This document shows positions 43,032 through 54,030 of a DNA stretch of 64,000 bases, piece after piece. Location: contig JAPFBL010001929.1 of NCBI GenBank assembly GCA_026182355.1, forward strand, positions 2,968,001-3,032,000. The letters are read 5' to 3'. Origin of the DNA: Hermatobates lingyangjiaoensis. Its lineage: Eukaryota > Arthropoda > Insecta > Hemiptera > Hermatobatidae. Both the position numbers and the translations under genes were made by a program. The notes beneath the pieces were generated by a model, which had not been told where the DNA came from, made no database searches, and saw nothing but the letters and a program-made list of their open reading frames with translations. The first letter of the stretch is position 1; each line of letters opens with the position of its first letter.

Positions 43032-43261
43032 AAAACAGGTGAATGAATATGAATGAATGAATAAATTCTTTATTGGGAACAAGTTCCAGTTACAAATACT
43101 GGGGTAGCCGTACAGAGAGGACTAGGGCCTCTCCACCGGGCTTTTTCCCCTTCGTCCATTATATTGATAATTATAAGCTAATAACTAATTATATTAATTA
43201 TGTACTAATTACATAATAAATCTTTATAATAGTAATTCTAATACTAATCCTAATTTCTAAT

Positions 43262-43343
43262 AATGAGTAACAATAATAATAATGACAATAATAATAATAA
43301 CAACAGTAATAATAATAATAACAACAACAACAATAATAATAAT

Positions 43344-43396
<53 letters not shown>

Positions 43397-43430
43397 TGAT
43401 AATAACAATATTAATAACACAGCAATGATA
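43262..43430. repeat. (AAT)n microsatellite in the LINE 3' UTR
   Basis: Long, partly interrupted AAT/AAC run. Similar ATT-rich DNA precedes the LINE tail at 23.8-24.0 kb, so it is probably native to the element. Confidence 0.9.
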
Positions 43431-43618
43431 ATACAAATAAAAATTTATCTGTAATACTAGTACTAATAGAATTAAATAGTACATATAATGTTAATGTTAA
43501 AATAATAATAATAAGACTAATAATATAATATTACTACTACAAATAATAATAATATAATAATACTAGTAATAATAAAAAACCAATGTGAAATGTAGAACAT
43601 CACAGATGTTGGCCAACG

Positions 43619-46293
43619 TCAACCTGCTGGGTCCCCTGCTGGGTCGTTGGCTGTAAGAGTCGCAGCCCTGGTCATCCCAACCTCCTTCTCATCTGCGACG
43701 TCTTCGGGTAAAAGCCCCTGAATGCCCGCAATCAGAGGGTTGGCCGAATCGGCATTTCTCCTGTCTTCTTTCCTGCCCAACCTGCGGACAAACCTGGAGA
43801 GACGCTCCAACTTGACCTCATTGTGGAGGAACTCGTTCGTTGCGTAGCGTGGTGCACCCAGGATAAGTCGGAGGGTTTTATTCTGAAACGCGTAAATGCG
43901 TCTCATCAACTTACCCGCCGGCTTAGCCCAGGCTGTCACTCCGTACGCAACGATTGGTCTTAGGAGTGCTTTATAGAGGTTCACTCTGGTCCGAAGAGAG
44001 AGTCCAGAGCCCGGCCTTAACAAATAGTAAATGCCACTCCTGGCTCCATAGGCTTTGCCAAGTGTGCAGCTGACATGAGTTTTTAGTGACATTTTCTTGT
44101 CTATGTTAATACCAAGGTACCTAAAGGTGTTTGTAACTGGTATGTGTTGTTCATGAATGCGCAGTGTAGGTGTGTATCCGAGTCTCTTGCGCAGGTTGAC
44201 AGTGAAAGTGCATTTGGATGGGTTAATATGCATTCTCCATACCTTAGTCCATTGAACCATCCTGTCAACGTGCTGTTGAAATTGTCTTAGAGGAGTATCT
44301 ATGAAGTACGACCGGCACGATACCAAAATGTCGTCTGCATAGATACCCTCTAGTGTCTGTATGTTTCTGTTATTTTTATTCCACTTGGGAAAGTCCTGTA
44401 AGTAGAAGTTGAAGAGGATGGGCCCCAGGCAAGAGCCTTGGGGAACCCCCCTCTCAATCTTGTACGGCGAGGATAAAGTGTCTTTGGCTTTGACTCTAAA
44501 GGATCGTTCAGTTAGATAAGAGTGAACGATCCTTTGGAACCATTGAGGAAGTCCAGCGTCTCCTAGTTTCTTAACAATGCCTTCGTGCCAAACACAATCA
44601 AAAGCCTTGTTAAGGTCGATGGCTAGGGTGTATGTTCTAAGCTTTCTTTGCTTAGCAAAGTGTAAGAAGTTGAGGGTGCGTCGCAGTAACTGAACGCACC
44701 CGTGTCCCTTTTTGTATCCAAACTGGATGTCTGTGAATTGGAGGAACTCGGATACGTGTTTGAGTAAGACCTTCTCAAATACCTTGCTTAGAGAACTAAG
44801 CAAGCTTATAGGCCTGTAGTTACTGGCTAGAGTTGGATCCTTTCCCGGTTTGGGGATAAGGACTATCCTGGCCTGTTTCCAGGCTGATGGAAAGTAACCA
44901 AGTTTAATGCAAGCATTAAATATGGAGGTTAGCCAGTTGAGTGTAGGGTCAGGGAGCTGCTTCAGAACGTAGTTATTTACGTCATCCGCACCCGGTGCTT
45001 TGCGCCTCGGGAGCCCTTTCAATATGGTTTTAATTTCCTCCATATTGAGAGAGATTGACTCCTTCGGAGGAGGTATACAAGGAGAGAGTTTAGGGCCATC
45101 CTCTTTGTATAATTCGCCTAAAGTCTCCGCGAATGCCTCTGCAATCTCCTGAGGAGTAATGCAGAGGCTATTTTTGTGTTTGAGGGCAACAGTCGTCTGT
45201 TTAGTCCCTCGCAATCTCCTCAGAAACTGCCAGGCTTCTGGGGTATTGTCTATTTCTTCGAGTTTTTTATTGAGGGTCTCATCCCTCGTAACTTGTAATC
45301 TGTAGCGAATTTGTTTGTTAAGTTTATTCACTACAGTTTTGAGTAATGGTAGTTTATACTTATTCCAAAGTTTACGGACCTTATTTCTGTACGAAATAAG
45401 ATTAACTATTTGTTTATCTTGTGGCTTTTCCCACCCTGTGTTGTTTCGTTCAGCTTGCGATTTTTTGAGGGCCTCGTGAATAGAGTCAGTTAGGTTTTGA
45501 ACCTCTCTGTCTATTTCTGCCCGTGTTGTAACCTCTGTTGGGTAGGACATATTACTAAGTGTCCTTTTAAACCGCACCCAATCTGTGACGACGGGTTTGG
45601 TGGAGGGACATTGCACTACTGAGCCTGTCAACTCCATGAGGACTGGGTAATGATCAGAAGAGAGCTCCTGGATCGTTTCCAGCCTCACAGCCGGAGCCTT
45701 GGAGTTGGAAATAGCCAAGTCGATGGTGCTAGCAGTCCTGGCTGTTATGTGCGTGGGGACTGCTGGATAGTAGATGTTTAGGCCAAGCCTGTTACAGGCG
45801 CTTAACAAGGCTTTGCCCATCTTTCTATCCCTCGAACAGTTCCACATTGTGTGTTGTGTGTTGAAGCTCCCATGATCGTCGGAGTTGACGTCCCCATAAA
45901 CTTCTTTAGGGTTTTGTGGGGTATCATAGTGTTCGGTGTATTATACACCGATACCAACCTTAATGGTTTACCATTATGTTGGACCTGTATTGTGGTGTTT
46001 TCTAGCTTGACCTCTAGGTTAGCTGGCAATGTTGTATAGGGTATGTCTGACCTGACAGCTATAAGAGTTCCTCCATGACTCTTTTCTGCCGTTCAAGGGT
46101 AAGACTTTCTATCAGTTCTGCTGATTGAGTAACCAGGTAGACTGAACTTATGTTGAGGTGCTAAGTGAGTTTCACTGAGCAGCACTATGTCAATGGAATG
46201 ACGGTTCAGGAACTCCGAGAGCTCGTTCCTCTTTGCGCGAATTCCATTCGCGTTCCAGATAAGGACTCTTAGTCTTCTATTATCCCTGTTCAT
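43619..46293 (-). pseudogene. LINE ORF2: endonuclease and reverse transcriptase, two frameshifts
   Basis: Starts MNRDNRRLRVLIWNANGIR, the N-terminus of an APE-type endonuclease (NANGI, then LLSETHL). Frameshifts near 46095 and near 45870 break the endonuclease; HGGTLIAVRSDI and SSDHYPVL (the catalytic SDH) lie in the other frames. From 45847 to 43619 a single 742-codon frame holds the reverse transcriptase: APGADDV, NYRPISLLSSLSKVFEK, IDLNKAFDCVWHEGI, GVPQGSCLGPILF, the catalytic YADD, and FRYLGINID. The C-terminus ends DPAGDPAG. The enzyme would copy element RNA at a nicked target. The polymerase part looks intact, so the copy is young, but the endonuclease is broken. Confidence 0.92.
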
Positions 46294-46676
46294 GACAGCA
46301 GAGCAATAGTAGCATGATCCCTCAGAGAGATAGTATCTATCTCTTTGGACATTCGTACTGCCGCGCTTAGGCGAGACAATAACGAGCTGTCCTGTAAGGC
46401 CTTGATGACCATCAAGAGGTCGTTTTCCTCTTGAACAGGTTGGGTAGTTTGGGAGGCAGGCTGGCTGGAGGCACCAAGAGCCTGTTTATAAGACACTCCC
46501 TTTTTTACGAGGGAGTTCTTAGGTTTCCTCCTCTTAGTTTGCGCCTTAAAGTAAGTGCAGCCTCTGTAATTGGCAGGATGCTCTCCCTTACAATTTGAGC
46601 AAGAGGGTGGCGCACCCTCTGGCTTCTTGCACTCTTTATAATAGTGCGCATCCGCGCATTTAACGCACTTGGGGTG
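46290..46676 (-). CDS. LINE ORF1 (Gag-like), C-terminal part
   Basis: Two zinc knuckles, CVKCADAHYYKEC and CSNCKGEHPANYRGC, the latter typical of Jockey-type ORF1 proteins that bind element RNA. A basic stretch (KAQTKRRKPK) and a Gln/Ser-rich tail follow. The stop TGA overlaps the ATG of ORF2 in the four bases ATGA at 46290-46293, an arrangement seen in LINEs that translate ORF2 by reinitiation. The N-terminus is lost at the 46676 junction. Confidence 0.85.
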   Translation of the reverse strand, partial: HPKCVKCADAHYYKECKKPEGAPPSCSNCKGEHPANYRGCTYFKAQTKRRKPKNSLVKKGVSYKQALGASSQPASQTTQPVQEENDLLMVIKALQDSSLLSRLSAAVRMSKEIDTISLRDHATIALLS

Positions 46677-46740
46677 CGATCATTGATTGTTATTTCATGT
46701 GTTTATGTGATATCTTTATATATATATAATATTATTTACT
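46677..46740 (+). mobile_element. D-type PLE tail scrap and (TA)n
   Basis: GATCATTGATTGTTATTTCA plus GTGTTTATGTG, then (TA)n. Only the last about 45 bp of the D tail. Confidence 0.6.
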
Positions 46741-47158
46741 ATATTTTTAATACTGGAATGGCAAAAATTAAGATTATTAAGTACTGCCTGTTTTTTTATT
46801 CTCCAGTAATATTAGTTTATATATGTAATCGGTTAAAAGAATAAATTTTAAGTGATATTTTAGAGGAAAGGATTTTAATATTAAAGAGTTTTAGTGCGGG
46901 AGACAGATCCGCCTACCTGGTGGCGTTACAGCCAAGATGTCCTCAGATTAGAACAATGAAATCCTATTAGGGCCTGCCAGTTCTAATCCAATTAGCCCGG
47001 TTAGCAGGAGTTTGATGGAGACAGATCTCCCATGGCTGGGTACCCCTTCATTCGCTTTGGACGGTTCAGCTGGCTTCTTAAATCCCATTCCCAATCCAAT
47101 CCACACAAGTCTTTTAATACCGATAATCTAAACTCAATGTTTCATTATCAACAAAGCG

Positions 47159-47162
<4 letters not shown>
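46741..47162. other. Non-coding stretch with GC-richer unclassified segment
   Basis: About 46885-47110 differs in composition (for example GGTGGCGTTACAGCCAAG) and may be an unrecognised repeat. Confidence 0.35.
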
Positions 47163-47209
<47 letters not shown>

Positions 47210-47322
47210 CAAAAAATTTCTTCTACATATACTGTGTGTTTTTTTATGTACATTGAACTATATTTGTCTGTTTGGAATCATATTTTCATCCAAGAAGTTA
47301 ATGTATATATATACATTTACTT

Positions 47323-47363
<41 letters not shown>
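47163..47363. repeat. Two (TA)n tracts with a B-like tail between
   Basis: (TA)n at 47163-47207 and 47326-47362. Between them TTTTTTTATGTACATTGAAC matches the B tail near 27670. Confidence 0.8.
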
Positions 47364-48165
47364 TAGTGGCGATTTCTCAGGGAATGTAACGCATGCATTG
47401 CATGCATAGAATTCATCTTTAAAGAAACCAAAATGTTCGAGACTCGAAATATTTAAAGGAACCCCTTTTTTTTATTCCACTACACGCTAAGGAACCAATT
47501 TCTATGATTGCGCTAAGCTTCCCAATGCAGGGGTTTACTCTTATCATTTCTGGTTAATGAAAATGTTCTTAATTGCCAAGAGAAACAAGAACGAAGTTTG
47601 CATACACTGCAACTCAGGCTTGCTGAGCTCCTCAAATACATACTGGAAAGTGATTTGCACACAGGTCTTCCGGAAATTTATAAACTCATGAATTTGGTTA
47701 TGACTATTCCCATAACAACAGCAAGTGTTGAGAGATCGTTTTCTGCCCTCAAAAGAATTAAAAGTTATTTACGAAGCTCCCAAAGTGAAGAGCGATTGTC
47801 TAATTTATCCCTAATTTCAATTGAAAGACATTTACTTAAAGATTTCATGGCAGATAGAGAGAAGTTTTATGGTTCTGTTATCGAAGAATTTTGCAAGAAG
47901 TTTTTATTCAAATGATGTATTGTGTATCTCTTTCTTTAATAAAAACATTTTTGCCTATTTTTATTGTATTGGTTAATAAAAGTTAATGTTAAAAGTATTT
48001 CCAAATAAAACCTGATTCAAATCCCCATAAAATGTTTTTAATACATCATTATCCTTTTGTGCAACATGAAAAGACTGAACATGAGAATTAGAAGGGTATT
48101 TCTCTGTATTTCTTTTATTCTTTGAAAATTGCATGCCTAAAGGAAAAGGTCAGGAGTCGCCACTG
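47364..48165 (+). mobile_element. hAT transposon, deletion derivative
   Basis: Inverted ends TAGTGGCGATTTCT (left) and CAGTGGCGACTCCT (right, complement) with the CAGNG start usual for hAT. Both sides carry the 8-bp direct repeat ATATATAC (47356-47363 and 48166-48173), the length expected for hAT. Only about 800 bp remain, with the C-terminal end of the transposase. Confidence 0.88.
47517..47915 (+). pseudogene. hAT transposase, C-terminal dimerisation domain
   Basis: IYKLMNLVMTIPITTASVER followed by SFSALKRIKSYLRSS and ERLSNLSLISIER is the conserved hAT dimerisation region. The frame opens after a stop at 47514-47516, has no proper start and lacks the catalytic and zinc-finger parts. It ends with FCKKFLFK at a stop followed by a possible AATAAA at about 47938. 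Non-functional alone. Confidence 0.88.
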
Positions 48166-48182
48166 ATATATACATATAATAA

Positions 48183-48354
48183 ATGCATATTGGTATACTG
48201 TGGGAGCAGACCTTCTTTAAAAAAATTCGAGAAGGTATGTAAGAAACAAACTAGACTTAAAGTTGGCAAGTTATTTAATGTTATAAAGGTAGGAAGAAGA
48301 CCTTCTTTTATACAAGTGCAATCAAGTCAATTAATTTTAATACAACTTGTTATA
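48183..48354 (+). mobile_element. Foldback of PLE reading-frame starts
   Basis: A short inverted stub (GGTATACTGTGGGAGCAGAC, minus-strand EGLLPQYT) then a forward piece KKFEKVCKKQTRLKVGKLFN, then (TA)n. Confidence 0.5.
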
Positions 48355-48384
48355 TTTATATATATATATATATATATAATATAT

Positions 48385-48560
48385 ATAAATATACAAGGTT
48401 TCACATAAACACGTGAATTAACAATCCATGATCAAACCACAATATGAAATGGGGGAAAGAAAACTGAAATCTTTCAACTGTAACATGCGCTCTTCATGAG
48501 AGTCAAAAACCCAACGTTGCGTTTTTGGTTTGTGTTGGGTAGTTTAGGACGATCATGTGT
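48385..48560 (-). mobile_element. D-type PLE half element with extension
   Basis: D tail and decayed core (CTCTCATGAAGAGCGCATG on the minus strand), then AAACCCAACGTTGCG and TTTGTGTTGGGTAG, an extension also present near 56385. Confidence 0.55.
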
Positions 48561-48789
48561 GGTTTAGGACTTAGTTTAAGGAGTGAGATTGAGGAGGAGA
48601 AATAAACAAGAGGAACTGCTCTGGTGGCATTTTGCCTACGTTATGAAATTCCTGTCACTGAATTTCGTAAAAAGGATTCTAAAGAAGACTTAACTCGATA
48701 GGAAGAGAAACTAATAACCACTCTTTGCATTGTATTTACCTATTATATTACAATATATTCTGCATGATATCATATTGTGCACTAGATAC

Positions 48790-48960
48790 ATAATGAATGA
48801 ATATATTTTTTATAGAGTGTATATGTATCCAAGTTAGACAATACTGGGGTAGCCGTACAGAGAGGACTAGGTACTTTCCACCATGTTTTTCTCCCTTCGC
48901 CATTAATAATAATAAGTTGTAGTAAAAAGGCTAATAACTACTGTACTACTACTAAAGTAA
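48790..48960 (-). mobile_element. 3' end fragment of the same LINE family
   Basis: AATACTGGGGTAGCCGTACA and GAGAGGACTAGG match the 3' end at 43.1 kb closely; only the tail region is present. Confidence 0.75.
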
Positions 48961-49322
48961 CTATAGATAAAAAAACAACAGACATACATTTTTTTTTTTG
49001 TATGATAAAAACTGAAGGTTAGTATGACTGATTGGCTAAGACGTCGCTGCCTTCAATGGACAGGACTTAGTACTGCTTTTTGAGGTGTAGGATTGTTCAA
49101 TGTTTTACCCGAATGTACCATGAATACTATAAGCGCTGCAAGCTGTACATTTACCAACCCCTACTATGTGTTGGAACTCTTGCTGCAGCTGTCGATTCAA
49201 ATTCACTAATTTGTACAAAACAATCAAGTATTTCACTACATTAGTCGGAATTCATCTGTCCCTTTTGGAGATTTAGGATCTTACTAGTGATACTTGTTGA
49301 CAAACGGGCATGAGCTAGAATG
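48961..49322. other. Non-coding stretch
   Basis: Nothing recognised; the last part leads into the tandem array. Confidence 0.35.
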
Positions 49323-50154
49323 CAAGTAGGTACGGATCTATTCTTGCTGGGACTGTGCTAGAATAGTAGGTTAGCTAAGCTCCGGGTCATCCTGAAGTCA
49401 TTGTGTGAGAAGACCGGACTATTAGCAAGTAGGCACAGATCTATTCTAGTTGGGACTGTGCTAGAATACTAGGTTAGCTAAGGTCCGAGTCATCCTGAAG
49501 TCATTGGATGAGAAGATCGGACTATTAGCAAGTAGGCACAAGATCTATTCTAGCTGGGACTGTGCTAGAATATTAGGTTAGCTAAGCTCCGAGTCATCCT
49601 GAAGTCATTGGGTGAGAATATCAGACTATTAGCAAGAAGGCACAAGATCTATTCTAGTTGGGACTGTGCTAGAATATTAGGTTAACCTAAGCTCCGAGTC
49701 ATCCTGAAGTCATTGGGTGAGAATATCGGACTATTAGCAAGTAGGCACAAGATCTATTCTAGCTGGGACTGTGCTAGAATATTAGGTTAGCTAAGCTCCG
49801 AGTCATCCTGAAGTCATTGGGTGAGAATATCGGACTATTAGCAAGAAGGCACAAGATCTATTCTAGCTGGGACTGTGCTAGAATATTAGGTTAGCTAAGC
49901 TCCGAGTCATCCTGAAGTCATTGGGTGAGAATATCGGACTATTAGCAAGTAGGCACAAGATCTATTCTAGTTGGGACTGTGCTAGAATATTAGGTTAGCT
50001 AAGCTCCGAGTCATCCTGAAGTCATTGGGTGAGAATATCGGACTATTAGCAAGAAGGCACAAGATCTATTCTAGCTGGGACTGTGCTAGAATATTAGGTT
50101 AGCTAAGCTCCGAGTCATCCTGAAGTCATTGGGTGAGAAGACCTAATCTTTATA
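49323..50154. repeat. 104-bp tandem array, eight units
   Basis: Unit starts at 49323, 49426, 49529, 49633, 49738, 49842, 49946 and 50050. Key parts: CAAGATCTATTCTAG, TGGGACTGTGCTAGAATATT, AGGTTAGCTAAGCTCCGAGT, ATCCTGAAGTCATTGGGTGA. From unit 3 on, AAGTAGG and AAGAAGG alternate, so the array grew in two-unit (208-bp) steps. The first two units are the most diverged. Confidence 0.93.
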
Positions 50155-50216
50155 AAAAAAACGATTACTGATGAATAAACCTCTCATCATTCACGACATT
50201 AACCAAAATCAACGAA

Positions 50217-50345
50217 ATGGATCTCACTGAAGCTGAAGCTGAATCAAAGCTAAATGAGCTCGTAGCTGAATACCAACAATACCAAGAAACATCCACTGAA
50301 GAAGACACCGAATTTGATGAGAATCAAGAACTTGAAGAACCTTAA
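50217..50345 (+). CDS. Short acidic reading frame, 42 aa, unknown
   Basis: MDLTEAEAESKLNELVAEYQ, then ETSTEEDTEFDENQELEEP. Strongly acidic and probably helical, without a recognised domain. It sits just after the 104-bp array and before an A-rich tail, so it may belong to a retroposed unit. No independent evidence of translation. Confidence 0.3.
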   Translation: MDLTEAEAESKLNELVAEYQQYQETSTEEDTEFDENQELEEP

Positions 50346-50404
50346 ATTAAAACCTAACATTCCTATTAGCATTTATACTTATTACTGATAATATTTCATT
50401 ATGT

Positions 50405-50520
50405 TTGAAGTTAATAAAAAATAAATAAAATAAAAAAATAAAATAAATAAAAAAATAAAAAATAAATAAATAAATAAAAAAAATAAAATAAATAAAAAAA
50501 ATAAAAATAAAGAAAATCAA
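50405..50520 (+). repeat. A-rich (AAATA)n tail
   Basis: About 115 bp of AAATAAA-type repeats, like the tail of a retroposon. With the array and short frame upstream it may mark one inserted unit (49.3-50.5 kb). Confidence 0.7.
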
Positions 50521-53150
50521 TATTTTGGAAACTTTGGGTTACGAGTCAAGTTTTACACTATGTTTTTATTTATCTTTTGTTTTTATCATTAGTTGAACCA
50601 AATTGATAAAATTTAATAAGTGTTATCTATTTATTATTGACTTATCTTTAAATAATGTATTAACTTAATCAGAGCACTTCAAAAATTGGTTCTACTTTAT
50701 TTCAGAACAGTTTGTTGTGCAACTGAGCTTTAAGGCTAATTTCTATGAAGACTCAAGTAAAAAGCCTCACACATTGCGACTTTAATTAAAATCATGTGGA
50801 ATGACTTGTACTGAATCAAAAGACCTATATCTGATACCACGTATCGGGGTCAGCAGGAATTTAAACATGTAATTTTTTTATTATAACTTGTTTGTTTATC
50901 GATACACCCTTCATGGGTGTGTACACACACATAACAATTTGTGAAATTTATTTTATTCGACTCATGTGACTTCAAAACGTTTTTATCTTTAAGAAACACA
51001 TCAAGATAACAATTTCAATCCAATAATAATGTTTCCATTACTCTATATTTAAAAAACAACATAAATTAAAGCATTAATAGATGACTTGTTACTCTCCTAG
51101 GACCAAGTAAAGAAGCTTCAAGTAAAATACTACAGAAGAAATGAATCAAACTTTCTGCTTCTCTGTTGTAAAATATTAACAATTGAGATAACTTGTGGAT
51201 TTCAAAAAAAAAAAAAAAAATAAGACAAAGAGAAAATGGTAAATACCTGGCCAAGAGGATACTGTAAAGAGAGAACTGAAAAGGGGTCGAGTGTGTTTGG
51301 GATTAAGAACCAAGTGGCAGGCATTTAGGAAAAAGTTTTATGCTCCGAGATCTAAGTGTTTTAAACGCTTTGTTTAAATAAGTCTTTTATGTGGCACCTT
51401 TTGCGTTGCATGCCTCAAGATAAATAAAAATATATTCCAGTGATACTTTATACAAATATGTCAAATATGTTGCAAAAAAATGTAAAAAAATTACTTTTTT
51501 TTTTACAAAAATCTATGACGTTTTAAATAATATTTTTTAACTATATTGATATACAAAAAATATTATTTTTCAAATTCATTTGCTAACTAATAATGAACAG
51601 AGTTATTACTGAATAAATACCATGAAATAATAAGGGCGACTTCACCAGCAATAGACGAGGTATGACGGTTGATAATAATACCTCATGAAATAATTGATTG
51701 CACAAGTTTTTAGATTTTTTTTAATATGATAAATGGCTTTAATACTTTTAAATGTTTCTTTTAAATGATGAACATGATCATACTGTTTACGTTTTAATAT
51801 TGTTGATTTTATTTTCCAATCAACTTATTGTGTTTATCTGGCTTTGATTTGTTTTGACACTTACATTCGGTATGCTAGGAAATATGTGTTCGATGTGTGA
51901 GATATTTGCTAGAGTAGGTAAAACACTATTGATTGCAAACTAATTTAAGTAACCTATAGTATCATTTAACTAATAGTCTAATTAATTATTTCTTACGTAC
52001 AACTTCTTAACTCTGGTGGCATTTTTACTCGTGGACACTGATAGATATGAGTACAGTGTAGATGGTTCTATTAGCTCGCAAAAATTTAGTTACATTGTCT
52101 GTTTTAGCATTCAAAACATCTCTGTATTCTGAGAAAACCATATATGATCGTGAATAAAATTCTTGTAAATAACTTAACTATTAAAGAATCTACTACAAAA
52201 TAAAACAGTGATAATAGCATCACTACAATATTTTGTCAAGTTTCGTCTTTCAAGCGATTTCTTATCTTTTCCATCTTTTAGAGTCAAATTGGATCTTGGA
52301 TTTGGCTCTGGAAGATGGACTACATCATAAAAAGGTGAATAAAGAAGAAAATGTATAAATAAGATAAGATAAGAGTGTTTTTTATTGATTGTTACTCGCC
52401 TATATAGCACTAACAATAGGGATCCTATGAATATAAAATTATATAAAAATACAACAATAAAATAAAAATATCTAAAAACATGGCTAGCAAATGAACCATG
52501 AATTCTTATCTACATTTTCATTCATAGAAAACTATTTCTTAAAACTAATATTTCTTACTAGTTTACCACATAGACATTTTTAAGGACTACCTAGTATTGT
52601 TTGGGACTGCCTTCCACAGGCTACATTTTACGCCAATAATTGTAAAACAATTATTTTTTTTCTTTTCTGTTATCATAAAATGATCATAAAACACGAAATA
52701 CAATATTTTAATACCATTTTGCCTTTTTTTTTTCAATTAAAGATGAAAATTTATAGAATGTTTTTTTAAATAAATTTTCTCACTTTGAAAATCAATTATA
52801 CCTTTTCTTTTTATTTTATCAAGTAGAATAATTCTTTTTTTAAAACGAATAAACAGATTTAGTTATTTTTAGGTATTAAGTACATCAACAAAAATATTTG
52901 ATTTAGTATAATCACTAAACTGAAATTAATTAGCATACGAATAAATCAAATATTTTCTCACAAAGATGGTTAATATTAAATTTTTAATGTAAACAAAGAT
53001 TATTTCAAATACTCAACCTTACAGGCTTATCGATTTTGTCAAATTTGTTGAGAAATTATAACAGTTTAATTTAACATTCATAGTTATAATATGAACTTAA
53101 TCAATATAAATAGTGCAGCTGATAGAAAATTAGTGGAATTATTGCTGTAT
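50521..53150. other. Non-coding AT-rich stretch
   Basis: No gene supported. At 51655-51670 a 16-nt string (ACGAGGTATGACGGTT) repeats part of the perfect foldback at 26771-26910. Confidence 0.4.
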
Positions 53151-53154
53151 CCTA

Positions 53155-53283
53155 TATATATAATCTAGAATTTTCAAAAGAACACATAGAAAAGAAATCA
53201 CTGAACTCTCTACTGTATTTTGATGTCCTCGTCGTCAGGAATAGATGTGAATCGCTCCAAAGACTGATAACGACCCTTTGTTT
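53155..53283 (-). mobile_element. G-type PLE terminus
   Basis: CTAGAATTTTCAAAAGAACA and TTTTGATGTCCTCGTCGTCAG match the G piece at 41.15 kb; core decayed. Ends near (TA)n at 53285. Confidence 0.55.
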
Positions 53284-53299
53284 TATATATATATATATA

Positions 53300-53434
53300 C
53301 ACGAGTTCGAGATTAACAAAGAGCAACACACAAAGTAGGGAAACACACATACAGACTCAAATTTTCGGGTAATCCGTCTTCAGGAGAAAAGAGAATGGGA
53401 GACCAAGCACGTTGTAGACGCAACGGCAAGTAAC

Positions 53435-53437
<3 letters not shown>
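53300..53437 (-). mobile_element. C-type PLE terminus
   Basis: Single minus-strand C arm between two (TA)n tracts, from its tail (about 53300) to CGTTGTAGACGCAACGGCAA. Confidence 0.65.
53356..53388 (-). ncRNA. Hammerhead-like motif, C family (intact)
   Basis: CTC, CTGAAGA, one C, GGAT/ACCC weak stem, GAA, AATT, T, GAG. Boxes intact, helix II poor. Confidence 0.45.

Positions 53438-53472
<35 letters not shown>
53438..53472. repeat. (TA)n microsatellite
   Basis: Between C-type and A-type PLE ends. Confidence 0.95.
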
Positions 53473-53479
<7 letters not shown>

Positions 53480-53522
53480 ATAAATTCAAACGAAGGAAAC
53501 ACACAGAAAGACACAGACATAA

Positions 53523-53565
53523 CTCACATCGATATTTCGACCATCGTCGTCATCAGGAGGTGTGA
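53523..53565 (-). ncRNA. Hammerhead-like motif, A family, left arm
   Basis: Mirror copy of 53645-53687 with intact boxes. Confidence 0.55.
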
Positions 53566-53644
53566 AGAGCGAAGAGCGAAGAGTCCCGCAAGAAGACGGG
53601 GCGGTACCCCTGTCTTCTTGCGGGACTCTTCGCTCTTCGCTCTT

Positions 53645-53687
53645 CACACCTCCTGATGACGACGATGGTCGAAATATCGATGTGAGT
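53645..53687 (+). ncRNA. Hammerhead-like motif, A family (clear copy)
   Basis: CACACCTC, CTGATGA, one C, stem GAC-GATG-GTC, GAA, palindrome ATAT, C, GATGTGAG. Helix I forms CT/GA, then after one mismatch ACC-like CAC/GTG pairs: six pairs in all. Confidence 0.6.
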
Positions 53688-53766
53688 TATGTCTGTGTCT
53701 TTCTGTGTGTTTCCTTTGTTTTGAATTTATTTTATTTTAAAAAAGTCCGCTGGACTGTTTCTTTTA

Positions 53767-53770
<4 letters not shown>

Positions 53771-53819
<49 letters not shown>
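53771..53819. repeat. (TA)n microsatellite
   Basis: Left outer border of the type 2 PLE inverted pair. Confidence 0.95.
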
Positions 53820-53821
<2 letters not shown>

Positions 53822-53931
53822 CGTTGAACAGCTGACCGTATTTCGCTGATGTCATTTTCTTCACTAGTTTTTCAAGGTTTCTGAATACCTTCTTCTTTCC
53901 TTCATCCAAACGTTGGAGAATGTTAATTAAG

Positions 53932-53980
53932 TTATAACCGACATGTTTCGACTGGCTTCCAGTCATCTTCAGGGTGATTA
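53932..53980 (-). ncRNA. Hammerhead-like motif, K family, left arm
   Basis: Mirror of 55289-55337. Confidence 0.6.
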
Positions 53981-54030
53981 ATTAAACAAAGAGGAAAATT
54001 ATTAGTCTTTGGAGTTGGTATTAAAACACA

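Larger units (their letters stand above)
43038..46676 (-). mobile_element. Jockey-like non-LTR retrotransposon (LINE), 5'-truncated
   Basis: Minus-strand order: end of ORF1 with zinc knuckles, ORF2 with apurinic-type endonuclease and reverse transcriptase, a 3' UTR of about 580 bp with an expanded ATT microsatellite, and an AATAAAGAATTTATTCATTC-type tail. It is cut at 46676, where a D-type PLE tail scrap begins. Confidence 0.93.
53475..53770. mobile_element. A-type PLE foldback, well preserved
   Basis: Near-identical arms (about 53495-53600 and 53610-53715) with GAAGAGCGAAGAGTCCCGC and the core; tail GTCTTTCTGTGTGTTTCC into (TA)n. Confidence 0.75.

Noticed and set aside
43257..43484. Frames rich in Asn or Ile
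   Set aside because: Translation of the AAT microsatellite in the LINE 3' UTR.
49323..50154. CRISPR-like regular repeat
   Set aside because: Units are contiguous 104-bp tandem copies without unique spacers, next to a eukaryotic retroposon-like tail.
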